DNA of 26,234 bases from CAZKXX01 sp964556705 (GTDB taxonomy: Bacteria; Acidobacteriota; Terriglobia; UBA7540). Of the stretch, positions 17,707-24,137 are shown piece after piece. Position numbers and translations under genes: made by a program. Numbering within the stretch: the stretch's first letter is position 1; the number at the start of each line of letters is the position of its first letter. The DNA lies in assembly GCA_964556705.1 (NCBI GenBank), contig CAZKXX010000052.1, positions 1 through 26,234 of the forward strand, given 5' to 3'. Under the pieces are notes generated by a model that saw only the letters and a program-made list of their open reading frames with translations, did not search any database and was not told the origin of the DNA.

Positions 17707-18390
17707 CTAAATCTTTTCGACCGGCGGACGCGGGCCATCGACGGCAGTCGCCACCGCATCCCGGCTGGCATTGCCCCTCGCGGTTTCGACATGCCGTGAC
17801 GGCGCTGACTCTTCTCCCACGGGCCGCGTTTCCCATGCGCAGCGGGCTTTCTCGATGAGGTCTTCAAGAATCAGCCCATCGCCCGGGAACTCGGCGATAC
17901 CGGCGCGTAGATGGGCGAGCGTCTTCTGGAAGAAGAGGCCGTCCAGGCGCCGCACGGCTTCGCGCGCTTCTCCCGATTTCGATTCGGTCAGCAGGATCAG
18001 ATAGCGGTCGTCCACGGCGCTGTAAGTGATGAGGTCGCTTTCCCTCATCACCTGACGCAGCAGGGAGCCGAGAATCAGGGAAAGAACTTTGGCCGCCTGA
18101 AGCAGCGAATGGCCGTCTCCAACTGAGCCGTTGCCGTTGGATCCGTTGTCCTTCTTGACCAGGGCCGTCGGCGGCGGGGGGTCGGCGTCGAGGCCCAGCA
18201 CGACGACCGCCAGCGGCCGCTGGTAGCGCCGCGCGCGGTCCAGCTCCCGCGCCAACTCCGGCATGGCGCGGCGAAGCGGCGGCAAGTCGAGCGACGCGGC
18301 GAAAAGCGCTTCGGTCCGCGAAGCCGTTCCTTCCTCCCGGCGAAGCCGGCGGGCGAGGTCCGTAAGATACCTCAGCGGCTTTCTGGGCAT
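17707..18390 (-). CDS. Degenerate GGDEF-like domain protein
   Basis: This encodes 227 residues from the ATG at 18390, four bases after the stop of the wzc-like gene; longer in-frame starts lie inside that gene. The fold signature of a GGDEF domain is visible: ELDRARRYQRPLAVVVLGLD (49-68), LRQVMRESDLITYSAVDDRYLILLTES (111-137) and AGIAEFPGDG (163-172). The GGDEF/GGEEF active-site loop is replaced by AVDDR, so diguanylate cyclase activity is unlikely. A low-complexity insertion (PPPPTALVKKDNGSNGNGSVGDG, about 71-93) interrupts the domain. No membrane segment is seen. Because it lies between the tyrosine kinase and the priming transferase, I infer a regulatory or scaffold role, possibly as a c-di-GMP or nucleotide sensor. 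Confidence 0.8.
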   Translation of the reverse strand: MPRKPLRYLTDLARRLRREEGTASRTEALFAASLDLPPLRRAMPELARELDRARRYQRPLAVVVLGLDADPPPPTALVKKDNGSNGNGSVGDGHSLLQAAKVLSLILGSLLRQVMRESDLITYSAVDDRYLILLTESKSGEAREAVRRLDGLFFQKTLAHLRAGIAEFPGDGLILEDLIEKARCAWETRPVGEESAPSRHVETARGNASRDAVATAVDGPRPPVEKI

Positions 18391-18394
18391 TCTG

Positions 18395-20722
18395 CTAACC
18401 CTCTCGAACGAAATCTGGAGCAACCGGTTCAGCTCTCTCCTGCGAGAATTCTTCGGGAGTGCCGGCCAACTCGGGGGATACGTCTTTTTCCGTCTCGGTT
18501 CCGTAATAGTCGCGGTAGTAGCTCGGAACCCTTTGAATATCAAAGCGGTTGAGGACCACACCAATCAGGTTCGGGGCCAGGGCGCGCGCCCGCAGCACGG
18601 CTTCCCGCGGAGTGCTTCCACTGCGCACGACGAGCACGACGCCTTCGACGAGCCCGGCGAGAATCCGGGCGTCCGCGGCGTTAATCAGAAACGCCGGGGA
18701 ATCTATAATGACGAAGTCGTATTCCGCCTGCGCCGCCTGGAGAAGCTGCTTCATCCGCGGCGTAGAGAGCACTTCGGCGGGTTTGGCCGGAGGACTTCCG
18801 CTGGTGAGCAGGTCGAGGCCCGCGACGGGGCCCGGCCGCCGCAGCGCCGTCCAGTCGTTTTCACCTTTCAACCAGTCCGCAAGACCCGCGTGGTTCACCA
18901 CTTCGAAGGCCCGATGGACGGAGGGTCGTCGCAGGTCGGCATCCACGAGCAGAACGCGTTGTCCGAGCTGGGCGAGCGAAATCGCCAGGTTCACCGAAAT
19001 CGTCGTCTTGCCCTCGTTCGGTTGAGAGCTGCTGATCTGGAGCGTCTTGGGAACCGAGCCGTTGGAACTGAGCAGCACGGCCGTGCGCAGGCACCCGAAC
19101 GCTTCCGCCAGATGGGAGTGGCGCTGGCGGTCGGCGTCCAGCCGGTACCAATGGGTGGCCTCGACAGCCGGGGACGAGCGGAACGGCAGCAGGCGCGAAG
19201 GGTGGAGAAGTCGCGATTCGTTCAGCCGTGCATCGGCGAGAGACTCGGCGGAAGGAATCATGGCCAGCGCCGGAACGTCCAGATAGCGGTCCACTTCGTC
19301 CGTGGTGCGCAGCGAAGTGTCCAGATACTCGCGCAGGAACACTCCGGCCACGCCCAGCCCCAGCCCCACGATCAGCCCGAGCGCCAGGTTCAAGGCCACC
19401 TTGGGTTTCTCGGGGGAACGGGGAACCAGGGCGCGGTCCACGATGCCGATGTTGCTGGCGCGCATCGCGGCCGAAACTCCGGTCTCCTTCAGTTTCTGCT
19501 GGAGGACGTCATAGAGTTGCCGGTTCGTCTCGACTTCGCGCCGGAGGATGGCGTAGCGGCTGGCGCGCTCGCCCAGAGCATTGGCAGCGCCTTGCTGTTC
19601 GGCGAGGCCGCGCCGCAACAGATGCTCGCGCTGCATCGCGGCATGGTATTCGTTCGTAATCCTCGCCGCCGCGCGTTCCCGCTCTTCCGCCAGCGTTCGC
19701 TCCAGTTGATCGATCTGGCTCTGAACCTGCTGGACCTTGGGATACTCCGGCGTGAAAGTGGCCGAGAGCTCCGCGTGTTCGCGCCGGAGTTCCGCCAGCC
19801 GGATGCCGAGGTCCTGAAGCAGTTTGCTTTCCGACGCTCCGGGGAGGGACGCGAAATCCCCCTGCTGGACGAGACGGTGGAGCGCTTCCTTTTCGTAACG
19901 GAGAGCCTGCGCACGCAGGAGTTCGGTCTGCATTTGCCGGATGCGGTCATTCGCCAGGTTTTCCGGGGTTCCTCTTTCGTTCTCCAGAAAGAGGAGGCCG
20001 TTGGCGCGCGCGTAGCGCTGCAGCTCCCTTTCGGACTCCTCGAGAGATTTCTTCGTCAGCTCAAGCTGCTTCGAAAGCCATTCCTTGGCCTGCTGGCTGG
20101 CTTCCATTCGCATCTCAATGTAGTCGGCCAGCAAGGTGTTGACGACTCGGGCGGCGCGCTGGGGGTCTTCGGAGTCGAAGCTGACGCGTACGAGGCGGCT
20201 TCCCTTGACAGGACCCACCAGGAGGCGTCCCTGGAATTTGGCAAGAACCCCCTGTGAAAGTTCCTCGGGCTCGGGCGCTTCACGGGGCAGCCACCGTTTC
20301 ATCATGCCGGGCTGGCTGAATTCCTCGGTTTCCGCCAGGCGCAGTTCCCGGATCACGCGCTCGGAAAGCGTGGCGCTCTTCAGAATCTCGAACTGGGTCT
20401 GTAGATAGTCGCCGGAGACGTTCTGAATCTTGAACAACGCTTCAACCGGAACGATATCCGGGCTCTCATTTCCGATTTCCAGCGAACCCGTCGCCCGGTA
20501 CGTCTTGGGGGTCAGCAGAGTCCCGACGAGCACCGCCGCGAAGACCAGAGCCGTGACGCACGCGACGACCCAGCGGTTCTCCCAGAGAAGATTCCAGTAC
20601 GCCAGGAGATCAGGCTCCGGCTCCTCAGCAGGAATGTGAGGGTAAGGGGCCGCTCCGGGAGTCCACCGGACGGGCGGGCCGCTCACGCCGCTTTGAAGTT
20701 GTCTCTTCTTCCGTATTCCCAT
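18395..20722 (-). CDS. wzc: Wzc-like chain-length determinant and BY-type tyrosine autokinase
   Basis: This encodes 775 residues from the ATG at 20722, with GAGG seven bases upstream. The N-terminal Wzz part has a first membrane helix at about 51-71, a long periplasmic coiled-coil region (about 205-420), and a second helix at about 441-463 preceded by the proline-rich PRSPEKPKVAL. The cytoplasmic bacterial tyrosine kinase domain carries Walker A SSQPNEGKTT (565-574), Walker A' VLLVDADLRRP (590-600) and Walker B VIIDSP (671-676). A tyrosine cluster follows (Y735, Y736, Y739, Y740), a likely autophosphorylation site. Fused Wzz plus kinase is the Gram-negative arrangement. It controls chain length and export together with the Wza-like protein encoded immediately upstream. 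Confidence 0.96.
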   Translation of the reverse strand: MGIRKKRQLQSGVSGPPVRWTPGAAPYPHIPAEEPEPDLLAYWNLLWENRWVVACVTALVFAAVLVGTLLTPKTYRATGSLEIGNESPDIVPVEALFKIQNVSGDYLQTQFEILKSATLSERVIRELRLAETEEFSQPGMMKRWLPREAPEPEELSQGVLAKFQGRLLVGPVKGSRLVRVSFDSEDPQRAARVVNTLLADYIEMRMEASQQAKEWLSKQLELTKKSLEESERELQRYARANGLLFLENERGTPENLANDRIRQMQTELLRAQALRYEKEALHRLVQQGDFASLPGASESKLLQDLGIRLAELRREHAELSATFTPEYPKVQQVQSQIDQLERTLAEERERAAARITNEYHAAMQREHLLRRGLAEQQGAANALGERASRYAILRREVETNRQLYDVLQQKLKETGVSAAMRASNIGIVDRALVPRSPEKPKVALNLALGLIVGLGLGVAGVFLREYLDTSLRTTDEVDRYLDVPALAMIPSAESLADARLNESRLLHPSRLLPFRSSPAVEATHWYRLDADRQRHSHLAEAFGCLRTAVLLSSNGSVPKTLQISSSQPNEGKTTISVNLAISLAQLGQRVLLVDADLRRPSVHRAFEVVNHAGLADWLKGENDWTALRRPGPVAGLDLLTSGSPPAKPAEVLSTPRMKQLLQAAQAEYDFVIIDSPAFLINAADARILAGLVEGVVLVVRSGSTPREAVLRARALAPNLIGVVLNRFDIQRVPSYYRDYYGTETEKDVSPELAGTPEEFSQERAEPVAPDFVREG

Positions 20723-20731
20723 CGTTAACCT

Positions 20732-21826
20732 CTACCGGACCACCGTTCGAATGCTGAGGACGCGGACGAAAGCGTCCAGGGCCTCCCGCGCCACGGCGCG
20801 ACTCTTGCTGTTCGGTACGAACACCACGTCACGCGGCTCAAGAGGGATATCCGGGATTTCACCCTTCAGAACTTTTCCCAGGTTGACTCGAATTTCCGTG
20901 CGCTCGCCGTTTTCAGTCGTGCGGATGATCATGCTGCCTTCTTTTGCCGCGGTGGGCGTCAGCCCCTGGCCGAGCGCCACCGCCTGAAGGACCGTCAGCT
21001 GTTCGTTGCTGCGCAGCGCGAAACCGCCCGGCCGGTTGAATTCGCCGACCACGTAAACGATTCCCGCCTGCTTGACCTGAACGATGTCACCCGGATGAAT
21101 CCAGACGTTGTACTCGGGGCTGCCCGTCTCGAGCAATTTCCGCAAATCGATGAAAAGGGTCGAATCGTTTGCGGCCGGGCTGGTTCCCAGACCCTCAGGG
21201 TTCCCCGCCACCGTGGCCAAGCCACCTTCCGCACCTGCCGTTTCCGGGCTCGGCTTGCGGATGACCACCACCGTGTCGCCCGCATCCGCCGCCAGACCCT
21301 GGGCGAGCGAAAGCACTTCCAAAAGAGTCTTGCTGCCATGAATCTGGAAAGTGCCCGGTTTGGTCACCGCGCCGACCACAGAAATGGAGTGGCTTTGCAT
21401 TTCGAGAACCTGCACGCTGACGTGGGGATTCTTCATGAAGGTCCCGCGGAGCCGCTCGGCAATCGCCACCTCAAGTTCGCGCGGAGTCCGTCCGCCTGCC
21501 TGGACCACGCCGAGGAGCGGAATGGAAATCTCCCCTGAAGCCGAAACGCGCACCGGCTGGCTCAGGTCGGGCGCTTCGAGGACCCGGACCGAAATCAGGT
21601 CGTTGGGACCGATCCGGTAGTCTTCGCCGGCTTGCGGCGCCCCGCCCGGGCGCGGGGCGACTGGGCCGGGATCGCCCATGCGTTCCTTCCACAGATCCGG
21701 TGTCGTCTGCTCGAGGGCGATCGGCGGCTGCCCCGAGGCGCTCACCGGCGCGCGCGCGTTCTGCGCCGCCGCGACGAGCGGAAGACCCAGGATTCCAACA
21801 ACCACGGTCAGTTTTCTAAGCCACAT
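20732..21826 (-). CDS. wza: Wza-like polysaccharide export protein with SLBB domains
   Basis: This encodes 364 residues from the ATG at 21826, with GAGGG about eight bases upstream; this start gives a signal peptide (MWLRKLTVVVGILGLPLVAAA) that the longer frame to 21865 would bury. There is no lipobox cysteine, unlike E. coli Wza, so membrane attachment must differ. A Poly_export domain lies at about 68-142 (DYRIGPNDLISVRVLEAPDLS). Two SLBB-like domains follow at about 146-230 (SISVVGAVTKPGTFQI) and 256-330 (IVYVVGEFNRPGGFALR). The C-terminal stretch (REALDAFVRVLSIRTVV) may be the outer-membrane helix. It is the first structural gene of the EPS operon, nine bases before wzc. I saw no convincing promoter in the 64 bases between it and the regulator gene. 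Confidence 0.95.
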   Translation of the reverse strand: MWLRKLTVVVGILGLPLVAAAQNARAPVSASGQPPIALEQTTPDLWKERMGDPGPVAPRPGGAPQAGEDYRIGPNDLISVRVLEAPDLSQPVRVSASGEISIPLLGVVQAGGRTPRELEVAIAERLRGTFMKNPHVSVQVLEMQSHSISVVGAVTKPGTFQIHGSKTLLEVLSLAQGLAADAGDTVVVIRKPSPETAGAEGGLATVAGNPEGLGTSPAANDSTLFIDLRKLLETGSPEYNVWIHPGDIVQVKQAGIVYVVGEFNRPGGFALRSNEQLTVLQAVALGQGLTPTAAKEGSMIIRTTENGERTEIRVNLGKVLKGEIPDIPLEPRDVVFVPNSKSRAVAREALDAFVRVLSIRTVVR

Positions 21827-21890
21827 CGCATTTCCCTCTTCCGTTTTGGCGCCGGCTCCTCGCATCGCGTTTACTTCGGGGCGGGCCCTC

Positions 21891-22973
21891 TCAGGAATCT
21901 GTCCGACCCAAGCTCAACTCACTCAACGCGGCTGCCGGTGCGTCCTCGACGCGCGGCGCCTCTTCCGGCACCACCCCCTCGCGGAGCTTGTAAAGCAACG
22001 CGCGATAGCTGATCTTCAGCGCCGACGCCGCTTTCCGCCGGTTCCACTGGTGCTCGCGCAAGGCCCTCAGAATGATCCGTCGCTCGAGATCCCGCGTCGC
22101 CTGCCGCTTCACGTCCTTGAGCGAGACGCCTTGCTCCCACGTGAAATCCTCCGGGGAAGTTCCGGGACGGGAAAACACCAGGTCGCTCGTCAGCGTCTCC
22201 TCCGATCCCATGATGACGAAGCGCCGGATCAGGTTTTCGAGCTGGCGGATGTTGCCCGGCCAGTCGAAAGACTTCAGCAGTTCCAGCGTTCGCGTCGAAA
22301 GCGTCCGCTCCGGGCAGGCGTATTCGCGCGAGTAGATGTGAAGGAAATAGAGGACGAGCGCGGGAATATCCTCGGCACGGCGCCGCAAGGGCGGGACATA
22401 AAGGTTGACGACGTTGATCCGGTAGTAGAGGTCGCGCCGGAATCTCGACGCCTCGATCTCCGATTCAAGGTCCCGGTTCGTGGCGCAGACGACGCGGGCC
22501 TCGATGCGTTTGTCCTCCCGCGCGCCGATGCGGCTGAACTGGCCGTCCTGAAGCACGTGCAGAAGCTTGGCCTGCAATCCCGGTTCGAGTTCTCCGATTT
22601 CGTCCAGGAACAGCGTGCCGAGGTGAGCCTGCTCGATGCGGCCGGGCTTCGTCGCGTGCGCTCCCGTGAACGCGCCCCGCTCGTATCCGAACAATTCGCT
22701 CTCGACGAGAGTCCCCGGGATGGCGGGACAACTGACCTTCACGAACGGACCGTCGCCCCACGGACAGTTCGCGTGAATGAACTTCGCCAGGATTTCCTTC
22801 CCCGTGCCGCTTTCACCTTGAATCAGCACCGGGACATTCGTTGCCGCGACCTTCTCGGCTTTCTGGCGAACTTCCCGCATGGCCGCGCCCGAGCCGAGGA
22901 CCAGTTCGGCTGGGGGCAACGCGCGCGCGAGGCTCCCCTGCGGCGAATTCAAAAGAACATCAGTTGTAAACAT
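21891..22973 (-). CDS. Sigma-54-dependent activator without receiver domain (PspF-like)
   Basis: This encodes 360 residues from the ATG at 22973. Only about 25 residues precede the AAA+ domain, so there is no receiver, GAF or PAS sensor. The AAA+ core is complete: Walker A GESGTGKE (53-60), the sigma-54 contacting GAFTGA (100-105) in GYERGAFTGA, Walker B LFLDEIGEL (121-129), FRRDLYYRINVV (178-189) and WPGNIRQLENLIRR (238-251). A Fis-type HTH follows at about 298-331 (RALREHQWNRRKAASALKISYRALLYKL). It is encoded directly upstream of, and codirectional with, the EPS operon, 64 bases before the first gene, so EPS control is the natural inference. How its activity is switched is not visible. Confidence 0.95.
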   Translation of the reverse strand: MFTTDVLLNSPQGSLARALPPAELVLGSGAAMREVRQKAEKVAATNVPVLIQGESGTGKEILAKFIHANCPWGDGPFVKVSCPAIPGTLVESELFGYERGAFTGAHATKPGRIEQAHLGTLFLDEIGELEPGLQAKLLHVLQDGQFSRIGAREDKRIEARVVCATNRDLESEIEASRFRRDLYYRINVVNLYVPPLRRRAEDIPALVLYFLHIYSREYACPERTLSTRTLELLKSFDWPGNIRQLENLIRRFVIMGSEETLTSDLVFSRPGTSPEDFTWEQGVSLKDVKRQATRDLERRIILRALREHQWNRRKAASALKISYRALLYKLREGVVPEEAPRVEDAPAAALSELSLGRTDS

Positions 22974-23021
22974 CGGAGACCCGGTTTAAGAACTTCCCCT
23001 TGGCTATCAAGCACAATTCGC

Positions 23022-23039
23022 TTGCATCGGGATGGCCAA
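23022..23039 (-). promoter_or_regulatory. Candidate sigma-54 (-24/-12) promoter of the activator gene
   Basis: Read on the minus strand this is TTGGCCATCCCGATGCAA. It keeps the invariant GG-N10-GC spacing of sigma-54 promoters and the TGGC and TGCA cores of the TGGCAC-N5-TTGCA consensus. A transcript starting about 12 bases downstream would have a leader of roughly 40 bases before the ATG at 22973. Autoregulation is inferred; a match this short can arise by chance. Confidence 0.4.
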
Positions 23040-23308
23040 AGATTTCAGAGTTATCTCTTGAGGCAACAAAGAAAATGCGACGTTATGATGTTTGGGGCTA
23101 ACTGTTTGAATCCGAAATGAATTGGGGCGGTTTATCGAAGAATCCGACAGCCCGGAAACATGCGCGCCGAGCAGCGCGAAAGGGAAAAAGAGGGAAAATG
23201 TTTTCACACTGGGAAGTGACATTCCTCCGCCACACCCGCGCGAGCTGACGGCGGTCATCCGTTGCGGAGGAGACCACCGTTGCTGGCTTCCCCGGACCGC
23301 GCGAGATT

Positions 23309-23324
23309 CCGCAAGCGCTTGCGG
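23309..23324. promoter_or_regulatory. Perfect 16-bp palindrome, LacI-type operator-like
   Basis: The sequence CCGCAAGCGCTTGCGG is its own reverse complement. The core GCAAGCGCTTGC matches the general LacI/GalR operator form with a central CG. No LacI-family gene is in the window and no strong gene start lies immediately downstream, so the regulated gene is unknown. Confidence 0.35.
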
Positions 23325-23363
23325 TGCATCAGTTTTCGTTCTTGAGGAGAGCCCTCATGTTCC

Positions 23364-23652
23364 ATGCATTTCATCAGCAATCCTTACGGGCGCGTTGTTA
23401 CCCCGGTGGACCCCACCCATCAGGACGCGCGTCGTCCGAAATTGATGGAAGGAGGCAAGCAGCGAAGGTATTCGTCCTGAACTTGCGGCGTTGCGGAGGA
23501 AGCTTCCAAGCCCTGAGGTCAGGGCGGCCGAATTCGAATTGCTCGATTCCGCCAGTCACAATTCCGCTACGGCGGCTTATGAGCAGCTCACGGGTTCGAA
23601 GTCGACGTCATGGAACCGGCAAGAGTACGTGAGAATCGCATGGTGGACCTGA
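23364..23652 (+). pseudogene. Possible frameshifted small ORF next to the tRNA remnant
   Basis: A 38-codon frame starts at the ATG at 23364 (MHFISNPYGRVVTPVDPTHQ) and stops at 23480. A +1 shift at that stop enters a second open frame (PELAALRRKLPSPEVRAAEF and onward) that ends at 23652, inside the tRNA-Ala remnant. Joined, they would encode about 95 mostly hydrophilic residues. The second frame has no ATG or GTG of its own near its beginning. I recognise no family, and the ribosome site (GAGGAG at 23344-23349) is better placed for a different ATG at 23357. It may be a decayed gene or chance. Confidence 0.2.
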
Positions 23653-23685
23653 GGGGGCTCGAACCCCTGACCCCCTGGTTGCAAA
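23641..23685 (-). tRNA. tRNA-Ala(UGC) 3' fragment, putative attachment site
   Basis: On the minus strand the fragment reads from the anticodon loop (TTTGCAA, anticodon TGC at 23683-23681) through the 3' anticodon stem CCAGG, variable loop GGGTC, T-arm AGGGG-TTCGAGC-CCCCT with a perfect five-pair stem, acceptor strand CAGGTCC and ACCA. The 5' half is missing: the sequence before the loop does not supply CCTGG or an acceptor partner GGACCTG. A break at the anticodon loop with an intact 3' end including CCA is typical of the displaced copy left when a tyrosine recombinase inserts an element into a tRNA gene. In this orientation the element would lie to the right. Confidence 0.75.
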
Positions 23686-23763
23686 AGTGAAACAGCCCAT
23701 TTCTAAACCGTGGCCCGCCTTGATCTTCTGCGACTTAGCAAAGCGCCGTTCGGCGAATTTAAG

Positions 23764-23825
23764 GGGGTTTTGCTCTCAAAGTTGCTCCCAAATCCGTTGA
23801 AAGCGTCTGACGAGGGGTTTTGCTC
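23764..23825 (+). repeat. 12-base direct repeat pair
   Basis: GGGGTTTTGCTC occurs at 23764-23775 and again at 23814-23825, 50 bases apart start to start and about 80-130 bases inside the proposed att site. Short direct repeats near an att site can be integrase arm-binding sites; this assignment is speculative. Confidence 0.4.
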
Positions 23826-24064
23826 CCCACTGCTAATTGACCCCAATGGCTCGAAAAATAGAGGGTCAGGAAATCGGGCTTCCTGGTGAGGGTCTGAACC
23901 CAAGTTGTTCCTGAGGCCGGACGGTCCAGGTCGGCCGGTGGCAAGCGGCCGAGGTCGCCTTGCTCGCCGACTCGGGCACGGCGCATTCAGATTCACGCGC
24001 CATCCGCAAGAAGATTCCCGCCGTTGCTAACCGCTGATGTCCTCAACCTGCTCTGTCCTTTTCG

Positions 24065-24093
24065 TTGCCCTAAGGATACACACCGGGTACAAT
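24065..24093 (+). promoter_or_regulatory. Sigma-70-type promoter of the restriction-modification gene
   Basis: TTGCCC at 24065-24070 (four of six matches to TTGACA) is followed by a 17-base spacer and TACAAT at 24088-24093 (five of six matches to TATAAT). Transcription would start near 24100, giving a leader of about 38 bases before the ATG at 24138. Confidence 0.55.
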
Positions 24094-24137
24094 TCACCTC
24101 TGAGTAACCCACGTGACAGAAGCGGGAAGCAAGGGCC

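Larger units (their letters stand above)
22974..23640. other. Gene-poor region upstream of the sigma-54 activator
   Basis: No convincing gene was found. Most of this stretch is the 5' region of the activator gene; it holds a candidate sigma-54 promoter (minus strand), a perfect 16-bp palindrome, and the short overlapping reading frames described separately. Base composition near 22990-23120 is noticeably richer in A/T than the neighbouring coding DNA, as expected for a regulatory region. Confidence 0.6.
23686..24137. other. Non-coding stretch between tRNA remnant and restriction-modification gene
   Basis: No gene is supported here. Open frames exist on both strands (for example minus strand 23703-23996), but they are rich in Arg, Pro and Ser, show no family features and lack ribosome sites. 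The stretch holds a 12-base direct repeat and the promoter of the downstream gene. Confidence 0.55.

Noticed and set aside
18263..20257. 664-codon plus-strand frame opposite wzc
   Set aside because: It is a shadow of the Wzc kinase gene, whose Walker motifs and tyrosine cluster are clear.
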